35,000 nt of DNA from Prorocentrum cordatum (GCA_963575745.1 CAUYUJ010003881.1:10001-45000), one strand, 5' to 3'. Positions 1 through 11,130 are shown, numbered from the stretch's first letter. The notes: generated by a model not told the origin, from the letters alone. Numbers and translations are program-made.

Positions 1-40
1 TGCAACCTTTGTTGGCATATCAGATGTCCTTCGGTCCATC

Positions 41-560
41 CCGCCACCGTGCCTGGGTTGTGGGTCAGAATTTTCAGGGATGCTTCATCGGGTCTCTTCG
101 GAGCGCTCTCGGGGGCCTCTTGGGAGCAGTTTTGGGGCCTCTTGGTAGCCTCCTGGGGGCCTCCTGGAAGTCTCATGGGGCCTCTTGGGGGCCTCTTGGG
201 GCCTCTTGGCGGCCTCTTGGGGCCTCTTGGGGGCCTGTTGGGGGCCTCTTGGGGCTCCTGGGAGCCTCTCGGGGCCGAGGACTGGAAATGTCCATTCGGG
301 TTTCCCATTTGGGCCCCCTTTCGGGGCCGTCTTGGTGCCCTCTTGCTGGGGCCGTCTTGCGGCGATCTTGGGGGCCTCGTGGGCCGTGTGGGAGAGTCGG
401 GAAGCCGAAAAGGCGAGAAGGACTAAAACCTTCAAGCACCTAGGGATCATCAACCTTTTGTTGCCTCCTGGGGCCCTCTTTGGCCTCTGGGGCCTCTTGG
501 GGGCCTGTTGAGGGCCTCTTGGGTCGTCTTGGGGCCATCTTGGGCGTCTTGAAGCGATAT
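41..560. repeat. GGGGCCTCTT minisatellite with a dispersed-repeat leader
   Basis: A short leader (about 46-80, around CCGTGCCTGGGTTGTGG) is followed by a run of degenerate 10-12 bp units of the type GGGGCCTCTT, densest at 110-275 and again at 455-545. All reading frames across it are low-complexity (Gly/Leu/Trp one way, Pro/Gln/Ala/Arg the other), so the open frames here are not taken as genes. The leader and the stretch near 390-430 resemble 17331-17480, so this is one copy of a dispersed family. Confidence 0.8.
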
Positions 561-789
561 GCACGCCTCTCGAGGCCCAAGTGAACCATCTTTGGAGTTT
601 CTTGAGGCTTTCTTGGCTTGTCTTAGAGCCCTCTTGGGCCCAAACGTTACGCGGGGAGGTGCCGGGCACCCCATGAGGGCACGCGGCAAGCGCAAGGAGA
701 TCTTTGAATTTAGGATCCGGGCCTTTCGAGAACCCAGGGGATGAATCCATGGACCTGAGGATACGCCCACCCTGTGCCTAGCGACACGG
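561..789. other. No gene seen
   Basis: This is a transition between the GGGGCCTC repeat and the composite array. The open frames are short and have no recognisable domain, and I see no RNA gene. Confidence 0.5.
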
Positions 790-1125
790 TTGCGGATATA
801 GGTGAAACTATATGTGTGATACAAGTTATTTTGTGCGTTTTATGTTGTGCAGTCTCGTGTGTGCACTCTACGTAGCGACGTTTTAATAGCGCAGCCAATG
901 CGGTGCAACATGTTGTGTGCAGCTTATGAAGTGGAATCTATGTTGTGCACTACAGGTGATGCAATCCACGTCGTGCCATTTATGTTTGCAATCTATGTGA
1001 TGCAACATCTGTGGTGCAATCTATGTTTGTACTCCACTCTGCTGAACTTGAAGTCGTCATCTCCACTGCTCGCGCGAACATCCCACCCACCCACCCGCAC
1101 CTTGGTTTGCAAAACCTCTTAAGAC
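790..1125 (+). repeat. Composite array unit 0: leader module and truncated module a
   Basis: The stretch is built from a degenerate AATCTATGTTGTGC-type motif recurring between about 835 and 1030. It is followed by the start of module a (CCACTGCTCGCGC, 1062 onward; CCCACCCACCC, about 1081). 998-1075 matches 3905-3975, where the same leader again precedes module a. Module a stops abruptly at about 1122, where the GAC tract starts. Confidence 0.7.
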
Positions 1126-1660
1126 CGACTACGACGACACCGACGACAACGACGACGACGACGACACCGACGACGTCTCCGACGACTTCGACGACGACAC
1201 CGACGCCGACGCCGACGACGACGAAGGCGACGACGACGACGCCAACGAAGATGACGACGAGGGGTAAGGAAGGACGACGACGGCGACAACGACGACAACG
1301 ACGACAACGACGAGGGAGGAGGGAGGACGGCGACGACTCGAACGACGAAGAAGGAGGAAGGACGGCGACGCCGACGACGACAACGACGAGGGAGGAGGGA
1401 AGACGACGACGACAACGACGACGACGACGACGGCGACGAAATAGGAGGGACGACGACGAGACGCAGACGACGGACGACGACGACGACGAGGGAGGAGGAG
1501 AAAGGACGACCATGGCGACAACGACGACGGAAACGACCACGACGCCAAAGAGGACGACGACGAAGACGAGGAAAGACAGAGGACGACGTAGGCGACGATG
1601 ACGACGACGACGCGGGAGGAGGGAGGACGGCGACGATGACGACGACGACGACCACGCAAG
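1126..1660. repeat. Degenerate (GAC)n trinucleotide tract
   Basis: About 535 bp of GAC/CGA triplets with scattered GGAGGGAGGA interruptions. The frames encode only Thr/Asp/Arg or Val/Ser low-complexity strings. It interrupts composite unit 0 inside module a, so it looks like an expansion at, or an insertion into, an existing array unit. Confidence 0.9.
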
Positions 1661-2173
1661 AGCGCGCGCGCACGCTTTTGTTGAAAATGCGTGTTGCGAA
1701 ACCTTGGGTTTTTGTATGTTTTTTGGACACACGATTTTGGAATCCTTCCGAAACCTGTGGGTTTTGAAGGTTTTCGGCATACGCGCGCGACGACGCGCGC
1801 GTCTGCACATCGTCCTTTTTTTTGCAGAGGGTTCTCGCGACGGCACACGCGCAAGGGCGTTCGACAGATTTCGACATGCGCGCGCGCGAAGCCCGTTTAA
1901 TAGCATTTTGTGAAAATCTTGAACAATTTATGGTTTTCTTACGATTTCGCAAGAACTCGCGCGGAAGCTTTTTTAGCAAATCCATGTTGCGAAACCCATT
2001 GTTTTTTTTTGTTAGTTTTTTGGGAACTCGATTGCGAAATTTTTCTGGCACCGAAGGTTTTTGAAGGTTTTCGGCATGCGCGCGCGACGACGCGCGCGTG
2101 TGCACTTCGTCCCATTTTTGCAAGGGATTTGCGAAAACGTGTTATGTTAGAACAAAGAATGTCACCGCATAAC

Positions 2174-2174
<1 letters not shown>
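1661..2174 (+). repeat. Composite array unit 1: two module c copies
   Basis: Two successive copies of module c (about 1675-1915 and 1950-2150). Each runs from TTGCGAAACC through a T-rich stretch to TTTTCGGCAT and the GC hairpin GCGCGCGACGACGCGCGC. The first continues into a pyrimidine run ending TTTGCAGAGGG, then GCAAGGGCGTTCGA. The second ends at the long T run. No module a is present in this unit. Confidence 0.75.

Positions 2175-2261
<87 letters not shown>
2175..2261. repeat. 87-nt uninterrupted T run
   Basis: A perfect homopolymer of T on the + strand. It abuts module c on the left and a short AT-rich segment plus module d on the right. It may be a slippage expansion or the poly(A) of a minus-strand retroinsertion; no gene fragment was recognised to its right. 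Confidence 0.95.
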
Positions 2262-2263
<2 letters not shown>

Positions 2264-2386
2264 GCTTCTTTTCTGTTACTATGAAAATAGTATAGAGATG
2301 TGTGTATATATATATATGTATGACCATATTATACAAGGGAACCTCAGGGGGGGGAACCCGGCTGGCCTGGGATCTTGTAAATACAT

Positions 2387-3478
2387 TTTCAGGATGGACA
2401 TGTGGTCATAAGCATTATTGATTTACATACCCGAAAACGGGTGTCGATAACGCCGGGGGGGGGGTAGATCCTATTTTTTTTAGCAAGGGAGAATGAATTT
2501 CAGCCAGTAGTGAATTGTCAAATCCACTGCTCGCGCAATTATCCCACCCCCCACCCACCCACCCGCAAATTGGTTTCAAAGCGCATGCGGTGTCGATTGC
2601 GATGCGTGCTTCGCGTTGGCTGGTCCATCTCTGCGGCTGCGCAAGCCCAAGCACGCGCGCGCAGCGGCCAGCTTTTTTGGCGCGACCGACGCGGCCGCAG
2701 TGGCGCTGACCGCTGGGCACATCCCAGCGGGCACTTCAGTGCGAATCGGCGACTTGCGCGGGCGCGGTATCATGGCAACGTCGACAACGGTAGACGCGGT
2801 GATCATATTAGCGATGCTGGTGACGATGTTGTTAAAGACGACGGCGCGGCCAGTGCGGGCGCCGAAAGTGATAGCGCCAACGGCGAAGACGGCGTCCTCG
2901 CGTCGGTGAGGAAGGTGTTGGAAAGACTTCGACTTGCGCGCGCGACCGACGTGCGAGAGTGGCCCGCGTGGTATCATTTGACACGGATCCCCCCCCCCCC
3001 AGCGCGCGGGCAAGGGCGCGCGAATGATGTCGGTATGCGGCGCGAGAGGCCCGTTTGACATATTCAATGGGAAGGTTGAAGCACTTAGGGTTTTCCAAAG
3101 ACTTCGCAAGAGCGCGAACGCACGCTTTTTGAAAACGCGAGCTTTTTTGAAAGTCCATGTTTCGAAACCCTGTGCACGTGTGTTTTTTACGCTCGATTTT
3201 GAAATTTTTACGACGCCGAAGGATTTTGAAGGATTCCGACATGCACGCGCGACGACGCGCGCGTGTGCGCGTTTCCCGTTTTCTGCAAGGGATTCTTGAA
3301 GATCGGTGATTTTTGATAGGCGGTGGCGCGCGCATAATATTTTTGTGTGCAGAGGGTGGCGGGGGGGAGGGGGGGGGCGATGCAGGCCCCCCTTGGGATG
3401 GTGTGAATTCATAGTTCGGGTGGGCGCTGGGGCTGAATCGTAAGTCCAGTGCACTGCGAAAAGGGGATGTGGTAATCC
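2387..3478 (+). repeat. Composite array unit 2 (d, a, b, c, d)
   Basis: Module d (2387-2510) ends in a G run followed by TAGATCC. Its counterpart at 15951-16070 has the same order, including the AGCA..GGAGAAT end. Module a follows (2524-2925) with the anchor GGCGCGACCGACGCGGCCGC at 2679. Module b (2926-3075) contains GCATGCGGCGCGAGAGGCCC. Module c (3075-3300) carries the GC hairpin near 3240-3265. A second module d (3345-3478) starts TGTGCAGAGGGTGGCGGGG. Module a of this unit is close to that of unit 3. Confidence 0.8.
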
Positions 3479-3580
3479 CGGGGGTGGGGGTGGGGCGGGG
3501 TGGGGGTGGGGGGTGGGGTGGGTGGGTGGGGTGGGGTGGGTGGTGGGGTGGGGTGGTGTGTCTGTGTATGTGTGTGTGGT

Positions 3581-3614
<34 letters not shown>

Positions 3615-3629
3615 TGTGTGTGTTGTGTT

Positions 3630-3664
<35 letters not shown>

Positions 3665-3835
3665 TGTGTGTGTGCGGGGCGCGTGGGGGTGGGTGGGGGT
3701 GGGTGGGTGGGGGTGGGGTGGGGGGGGGGTGGGGTGGGGTGGGGGGTGTGGTGGGTGGTGGGGTGGTGGGGTGGTGGTGGTGGTGGTGGTGGTGGTGGTG
3801 GTGGTGGTGGTGGTGGTGGTGGTGGTGGTGGGGCA
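3479..3835. repeat. G-rich, GT, T and (TGG)n simple-sequence block
   Basis: The block runs GGGGT/GGGTGG (3479-3555), GT (3556-3628), a T run of about 22, GT again (3651-3674), GGGTGG-type (3677-3768) and then (TGG)n to about 3833. The G-rich strand is the + strand throughout. Open frames are poly-Gly/Trp/Val or poly-His/Pro and are rejected as genes. Confidence 0.9.
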
Positions 3836-3854
3836 ATGCTAGATATATTTTATA

Positions 3855-4672
3855 AGTCTAGAAATGGTAAGGGGAACTTCTGTTGTGCCATGTATGTGGT
3901 GCACGCTAGATGGTGGAATCTATGTGGTGCCATGTTTCAATGCTCAACTTGAGGTTGTCCACTCCACTGCTCGCGCAAACATTTCACTCGTCCATCCGCA
4001 ACTTGTTTGGCATGCCCCATGCGGCAGCGTCTGCGATGAGAGCTTGCTGGCTGGTGCATCTCCGCGGCCGCGACAGCCCGCGCATGCGCGCGCGTGGCGG
4101 CCAGCTAGTTTGGCGCGACCGACGCGGCCGCTTTGGCGCTGACCACTGGGCGCGCCCCAGCTTGCACTTCAGTGCGGGTCGGGGACTTGGGCGGGCGCGG
4201 TATCATGGCAACATCGACTTTGGTAGACGCGGTGATGATATTAGCGATGCTGGTGACGATGTTGATAACGACGACTGCGCGGCCAGTGCGGGCGCCGATG
4301 GCGCTCGCGCCGACGACGAAGACGGCGTCCTCGCGTCGGTGATGATGGTTTTGGAATGAGTTCGACATGCGCGCGTGGCCGACGCGCGAGAGTGGCCCGC
4401 ATGTATGATTTGACGCGGGTCGTGCCCCCCAGCTCGCGCGCAAGGGCGCGCGAATGATGTCGGCATGCGGCGCGAGAGGCCCGTTTGAGAGAACCCAGCG
4501 AGCATCTTGCAACGCCCGCGGGCGCCCGGCGACTTCGCAACGGCGCGAGAATTTTCGCGACGGCGCGCGCGCAAGGGCTTTCGAGCGATTTCGACATGCG
4601 CGCGCGCGCGAAGCCCGTTTGGTAGCATTCTCCGAACATGTGGAGGGACCTATGGTTCCCCACTTCATGTTG
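3855..4672 (+). repeat. Composite array unit 3
   Basis: A leader module (3860-3960, GTGGTGC and GTGGAATCTATG motifs), module a (3961-4356, anchor at about 4112), module b (4357-4490) and a shortened module c end (4545-4660). The hairpin half of module c is missing and the unit passes directly into unit 4. Confidence 0.78.
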
Positions 4673-5312
4673 AGATCCCACCAGCCCACTCGCAACTAGG
4701 GTTGCAAGACCCATGCAAAAGCGATTGCGATGAGTGTTTGGTGTTGGCTGGTGCATCTGCGATGGAGTTCGACGTGCGCGCGCGGCCGACGCGTGAGCGG
4801 CCCGCGTAATATTTTTTGACGTGGGTCGCGCCCCCCCCCCCCCCCCAGCACGCGCGCAAGGGCGCGCGAATCATGTCGGCGTGCGGCGCAAGAGGCCCGA
4901 CTGGCAGAATTTGATGAACATGTTGAGAAACTTATGGGTTTTCCCAAGGGGTCGGAAGGGCGGGGGCGCGCGCTTTTTTTGGAGCGGATGCTTCGACACC
5001 GCATAGCATGTTTTTGGGCCTTCAGTTTTGAACGTGTTACGAAACCGAGGGTCTTTGACGGATTCGACATGCGCGCGCGACGACGCGCGCGCGTGCACTT
5101 CGCAAGGGGTTCTCGCGACGGCGCGCGTGCAAGGGCGTTCGAACGATTCCGTCGCGCGCGCGCGAAGCCCGTTTGGTAGTGCGTAATGAAATGTTTAAAC
5201 ATGGAGAGACTTGTGGTTCTCTCTTTAGAATTCGCAAAAGCGCGCGTTTTTTTTTGAAGGTCCGTGTTACGAAACCGGGTGTTTTTGTGCGTTTCCCAAC
5301 CGCTCGACTTCG
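4673..5312 (+). repeat. Composite array unit 4, internally deleted
   Basis: Module a begins normally (CCCACCAGCCCACTCGCAAC) but jumps at about 4759, from CTGGTGCATCTGCG straight to ATGGAGTTCGACGTG. About 300 bp present in other copies is lost, including the GGCGCGACCGACGCGG anchor. Modules b and c follow intact, with the hairpin near 5070-5095. 4877-5312 is closely similar to 5780-6212 in the next unit. Confidence 0.78.
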
Positions 5313-6212
5313 GGATGCCGCCAACTTACTCGCAATTTGGGTTGTAAGATTCATGCGGAAGTGATTGTGATGAGTGTTTGGTGTTGGCTGGTGCATCTCC
5401 GCGGCCGCGCCAGCCCGTGCATGCGCTTGCGCGCGGCGGCCGCTCTTTTTGGCGCGACCGACGCGGGCGCGGTGGCCTCTGACCGCTGGGTGCATCCCAG
5501 CGGGCACTTCAGTGCGCGCCGGGGACTTGGGCGGGCGCGGTATCTTGGCGACGTCGGCAGCGTTAGACGCGACGATGATCGCAGCGATGCTGGTGGCGCG
5601 ATGTTGACAACGACGACGGCGCGGCCAGTGACGGCGCCGATGCTACTCGCGTCGATGATGATGGTTTTGGATGGAATTCGACATGCGCGCGCGGCCGACG
5701 CGAGAGCGGCCCGCGTAATTTTCCTTGACGCGGGTCGCGCCCCCCCCCCGCGCGCGGCGCGCAAGGGCGCGCGAATCATGTCGGCGTGCGGTGCAGGAGG
5801 CCCGACTGGCAGAATTTGATGAACATGTTGAGGAACTTATTGGTTTTCTCAAGATGTCGGAAGGGCGGGGGCGCGCTTTCTTTTGGGAGCGGATGCTCCG
5901 ACACCATATATAATATGTTTTTGGGCCTTCAGTTTTGAACGTGTCACGAAGCCGAGGGTTTTTGACGGATTCGACGTGCGCGCGCGACGGCGCGCGCGCG
6001 TGTACTTTTCAAGGGATTCTCGCGACGGCGCGCGTGCAGGAGCGTTCGAACGATTTCGTCGTGCGCGCGAAGCCCGTTTGGTAGCATGTAATGAAATTTT
6101 TCCACATGGAGAGACCTGTGGTTCTTCAGAGTTCGCAAAAGCGCGCGAGTTTTGGGATGGTCCGGGTTGCGAAACCGGGTGACTTTGTGCGTTTTCCAAC
6201 CGCTCGACTTTG
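5313..6212 (+). repeat. Composite array unit 5 (about 0.9 kb)
   Basis: Module a (anchor at 5451), module b and module c follow in order with no simple-sequence insertion. The anchor-to-anchor distance to unit 6 is 889 bp, which I take as the basic array period. The module c hairpin here is GCGCGCGACGGCGCGCGC near 5978-5997. The unit is very close in sequence to units 4 and 6, which points to local tandem duplication. Confidence 0.8.
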
Positions 6213-7345
6213 GGATCCCACCAACCCACCCGCGACTTGGGTTGCAAAACCCATGCGGAAGCGATTGCGATGAGTGTTTGGTGTTGGCTGGTGCCGCGCC
6301 AGCCCGTGCATGCGCTTGCGCGGGGCGGCCGTCCTTCTTGGCGCGACCGACGCGGCCGCGGTGGCCTTTGGCCGCTGGGCGCATCCCAGCGGGCACTTCA
6401 GTGCGCGTCGGGGACTTGGGCGGGCGCGGTATCATGGCGACGTCGGCAACTTTAGACGCGATGATAACCGTGGCGATGCTGGTGGCGATGTTGACATCGA
6501 CGACGGCGCGGCCAGTGACGGTGCCGATGCTAATCGTGCCGGCGACGATGACGGCGTTCTCGCGTGGGTAATGATGTTTTTGGATGGAGTTCGACACGCG
6601 CGCGCTGCCGACGCGCGAGAGCGGCCCGCATCGTCTCATTTGATGCGGATCGCGCCCACCCAGCGCGCGCGCGAGGGCTCTCGAATAATTTCGGCATGCG
6701 GCGCGAGAGGCCCGTCGAGAATAATTCCATGTAAATGTGAAACACCTAGGTCTTGTAAATAAAAGTTCGCAAGGGCGCGAGCGCCAGCATTTCTGATAGC
6801 TGTTGTTGCGAAACCCAAGTATTTTTTGTGCGCGCGCGCGTGTGCTCCGCCCCTTTTTTGCGGCGCGTTCCCGCGACAGCGCGCGCGCGAGGGCGTTCGA
6901 GCGATTTCGACATGCGCGCGCGCGCGAAGTCCGCTCGGCGGCATTTTATGAACATGTTGAAAACCAATGGTTTTCGTCAGGATTTGCAAGAACATTTTTT
7001 ATTATTGATTTTGTTTGGGATCCTTGTGGCGAAGCCGTATGTTTTTAAAATACCTTTGGTGCACTCGATTTGAAATCCTTGCGAAATCTGAGGTTTTGAT
7101 GGATTTAAGGGGTGCGCGCGCGACGACGCGCGCGTGTGCACCTCGTCCCGTTTTTGCGAGGAAATCTGTGGGGCTGGTGGTTTTTCGATAAACGAGTGTG
7201 CGCGCATAGTATTTTTTCCAAAGAATGGCGGGGGTGTCGATGCAGGCCTCCTGGGATGGCGTGAGCTAGTATTTAGGATGGACGTTTGGGCAGAAGCGCA
7301 TATACATTGCAATGCGAAAAAGGGGTGCCCATACTCCCGGGGGGT
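6213..7345 (+). repeat. Composite array unit 6 (a, b, c, c, d)
   Basis: Module a (anchor 6340) lacks about 14 bp after CTGGTGC. Module b ends near 6720, two module c copies follow (about 6800-6960 and 6990-7150, hairpin near 7110-7135), and module d lies at 7225-7345, ending in a C/G run. The extra module c and the module d account for its greater length than unit 5. Confidence 0.75.
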
Positions 7346-7389
7346 ATACTCATATATATATATACACATAAAACAGAGGGTGTGTGCGG

Positions 7390-8396
<1,007 letters not shown>

Positions 8397-8660
8397 CTCA
8401 TACGCACCTCTCCGAGGGAGTAGAGCTCAGAGGCGATTAATGCGCACGCGTCCGCGATTTCTCTGGGCGTTTCGCTCGGGACATCCTCGAAATTCTGAAA
8501 ATCGGTGGCACCCCTCGCGCAGATCGCGACGTCAGGGTCCAAAAACACATGGGAAATTCACCATTTTAACACAAAGCCTCAACAAAAACACATGGTAATT
8601 TCAATAATTGTGACCCCGATTCTCAGTGAATGGCGGTTTCGCTTAAAAAACCCTTCCAAA
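8397..8660. other. Non-repetitive spacer, no gene seen
   Basis: This stretch is less GC-rich than its surroundings and has no match to the array modules that I can see. No recognisable coding exon or RNA gene was found. Confidence 0.4.
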
Positions 8661-9140
8661 ATCGAGCCCCAGACCCCGCCTCGGAGCCTCCTGGGGGCCT
8701 CCTGGAACCTCCTGGGGCCTCCTGGGCCTTCTGAACCTTCTGGCACCCCAGACCCCGCCTCGGAGCCTCCTGGGGGTGTCCTGAAACCTCCTGGGGCCTC
8801 CTGGGGCCTCCTGCGGCCTCCTGGAGCCTCTTGGGGCCTCCTGAAGCCTCCTGGGGTTTTTCTGGGGCCTCCTGAGGCCGCTTGGGGCTTCCTGGGGCCT
8901 CCTGGGGCTTCAGAACTACATGCGCGCAGAGACACAAATCACGCCCAACACATCACACGCTAGACATACATAGCACACACACAACACCTACAATACACAA
9001 AAAGCACGCACCACACGAAGCATACATCACAAACACACACACACACGCACAACACTCACAATCCTGGGGCCTCCTGGAGCCTCTTCTGGTATCCAAGTCG
9101 GGCCTCCTAAGGCTTCCTGGGGGCCCTGGTGCACACATCG
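8661..9140. repeat. Second GGGGCCTCCT minisatellite block with a CA-rich interruption
   Basis: Degenerate 10-bp CTCCTGGGGC units fill 8690-8912 and 9063-9133. Between them (8935-9055) is a CACA-rich, AT-richer stretch. A longer segment, CCCCAGACCCCGCCTCGGAG, occurs at 8667 and 8746, giving a higher-order period of 79 bp. This is the same basic motif as at 110-545 and 17400-17440. Confidence 0.8.
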
Positions 9141-9279
9141 CAAGGTGTGGCAACCCCACTTGCGCTCGAGTGCGACTTCGATGTTGAATTTCACTCCTGC
9201 TTCAACTGCCCCTTCAGTTTGTTGTATGAGCCTGGGCACACACGTGCCACTTGTGTATATATATATATATATCAACATA
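9141..9279. other. Short unassigned spacer
   Basis: No match to array modules and no gene recognised. A short AT tract lies near 9258-9272. Confidence 0.4.
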
Positions 9280-9485
9280 GATAAATTGGAGACTCGATTT
9301 CGAAGTCCTCATGGGACCGAATTTTAAAGGATTTCGGCATGCGCGCGACGACGCGCGCATTTGGACTTCGTTTCTTTTTTCCCATTGGTTTTTGAAAACT
9401 GATGATTTCTGATGGTTTCTGTTCTTTTGCAGAGGGTGGCGGGGGGGCCGATGCCAGTTGGTCCGAGGCGGTATGAATTCTTATT
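9280..9485 (+). repeat. Composite array unit 8, partial (c and d)
   Basis: The end of module c (CTCGATTTCGAAGTCC, then TTTCGGCATGCGCGCGACG with a shortened hairpin at about 9335-9358) is followed by the TTTTGCAGAGGGTGGCGGGG start of module d at about 9424. Module d breaks at about 9478 into the GC-rich minisatellite. Confidence 0.7.
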
Positions 9486-10616
9486 CTCTTGCACAGGGTG
9501 TGTAGAGCTCCGACCACTTTATTTCGGCGCGGCTCGGCGCGGCGCGCCCTCGCACCCCCCCGCCCGCCGGCCAGCGCGCCCCCCCGCCCCGGCCCCTTTA
9601 TTTCGGCGCGCCCCCCCCTGCGCCCCCCCGCCCGCCGGCCAGCGCGCCTCCTCCGCCCCGTTTTTTTTTTTTTCGGCGCGCCTTTTTTGTTTGTTTGTTT
9701 GTTTGTTTGTTTGTTTTTGTTTTCCTCTTCTTCTTTTTAACATAATTTCTGCGCGGCGCGCCCCTTCCGCGCCCCCCCCCCCGCGCCCGCCAGCCAGCGC
9801 GCCCGTCGCCCCGACCCCTTCATGTCGGCGCGGCGCACCCCTCCGCCCCGACGCTTTTATTTTGGCACGGCGCGCCCCCTCTGCACCCCGCCCATCCGCC
9901 GGCCAGCGCGCCCCTCCGGCCCGACGCCTTTATTCCCCCCCCCTCCCGCGCGCCTCCTCCGCGCCCCCCCCCGCCTGCCAACCAGCGCGCCCCCTCCGCC
10001 CCGACCCTCCCGCGTCGGCGCGGCAGCCCCCCCGCCCCGCGCGCCCCCTCCGCGCCCCCTCCGCCGCCGCCCGCCAGCCAGCGCGCCTCCTCCGCCCCGA
10101 CCCTTTAATTTCGGCGCGGCACCCTTCCCCGCCCCGCACGCCCCCTCCGCGCCCTCCCCGCCCCCCCGCCAGCCAGCGCGCCCCCTCCGCCCCGATCCTT
10201 TCACGTCGGCGCAGCGCCCTTCCCGCCCACCCCGCGCGCCCCCTCCGCCGCCCCCCCCTAAGCGCCAGCCGGCGCGCCCCCCCCGCCCCGATTCTTTTAT
10301 TGTCTTGCACAGGGTGTTTGAGAGCTTCGACCATTGTATTTCGGCGCGGCACCGGTCGATGCAGCCCCTCGGCCCGCGCCGCGCAGCGCGCCCCCTCCGC
10401 GTCCACTTTGCAATGCCGCCGTGCCGAAGCAGCCCCCCGGCCCTCCGCGTCCTTCCCCCGCCAGCCAGCGCAGCCAGCCCGCCAGCCAGGGCGCTCCCTC
10501 GGCGCTGGCCCCGCCAGCCAGCGCGCCCCCTCCGCCCCGACAGTGCGATTTTGGCGCGGCGCCGGCCCTGCCGGCCAACGCGCCCCCCCCGCCCCGACCG
10601 TTTTATTTCGGCGTGG
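9486..10616. repeat. GC-rich minisatellite, type 1 (CGGCGCGGC / CCAGCGCGCCCC units)
   Basis: Imperfect units of roughly 60-80 bp alternate CTTTTATTTCGGCGCGGC with GCCAGCCAGCGCGCCCCCTCCGCCCCGA. A leader, TCTTGCACAGGGTG followed by AGAGCT and CGACCA, occurs at 9487 and again at 10303, 816 bp apart, so the block seems to contain two larger duplicated segments. A 621-codon Pro/Ala/Arg frame runs through it but reads as repeat translation, as do the equally long open frames on the other strand. A (TTTG)n tract sits at 9685-9722. Confidence 0.85.
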
Positions 10617-11130
10617 CACCTGGCCCCGGACCCAGCCTCCTCACTTGGCCCCGGCCACAACCCCCTTCGCCCCGAACCCTTTATTTTCGTTTGTCGTCGT
10701 CCCCCTGGTCCTGGCCCTCGACGCAGCCTTCGCCCTGGTCCTCGGCCCAGACCCCCTCGTCGTCGCCGCCCTGGTCCTGTCCTTGGACCCAGAGCCCCCC
10801 CCTGGCCCTGGCCCCAGGCCCCCTCTCCTTGGATCCTTCATTCTCGCTCGTCGTCGCGCCCTTGGCCTTGGCCCTGGACCCGGCGCCCTTCGCGCCGGGC
10901 CCTTTCTTTATTCTCGTTCGTCGTCGCCCCCCTGGGTCTTGATTCTGGCCCTGGAGCCAGCCTCCCTCCCTGACCTGGCCCCGGCCGCCCTCGACCCCCT
11001 GGCCCTGGCACTGGGCCCAGCCTGCCCATCTGGTCGTGGCCCCGGCCCCCCTCGCCCCGCTGGCCCTGTCCCTGGGCCCAGCCTCCCTCCTCGCACTGCC
11101 CAGCTTCGAAAATCTATCGCGCCCCAGCTG
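10617..11130. repeat. GC-rich minisatellite, type 2 (CTGGCCCTGGCCC with CGTCGTCGC)
   Basis: This continues type 1 with different units. Each combines a T-rich start, a TTCTCGTTCGTCGTCGC core and then CCCTGGTCCTGGCCCTGGACCC. The cores lie near 10682, 10840 and 10908. The tail (to about 11100) is CTGGCCCCGG-type only. No gene is supported. Confidence 0.75.

Noticed and set aside
85-750. 221-codon minus-strand frame rich in Pro, Gln, Arg
   Set aside because: It is the antisense reading of the GGGGCCTCTT minisatellite.
980-2123. Long minus-strand Val/Ser/Arg frames
   Set aside because: They are the antisense of the (GAC)n tract plus array modules.
2832-3836. Poly-His/Pro/Thr frame on the minus strand
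   Set aside because: It is the antisense of (TGG)n, GT and G-rich simple sequence.
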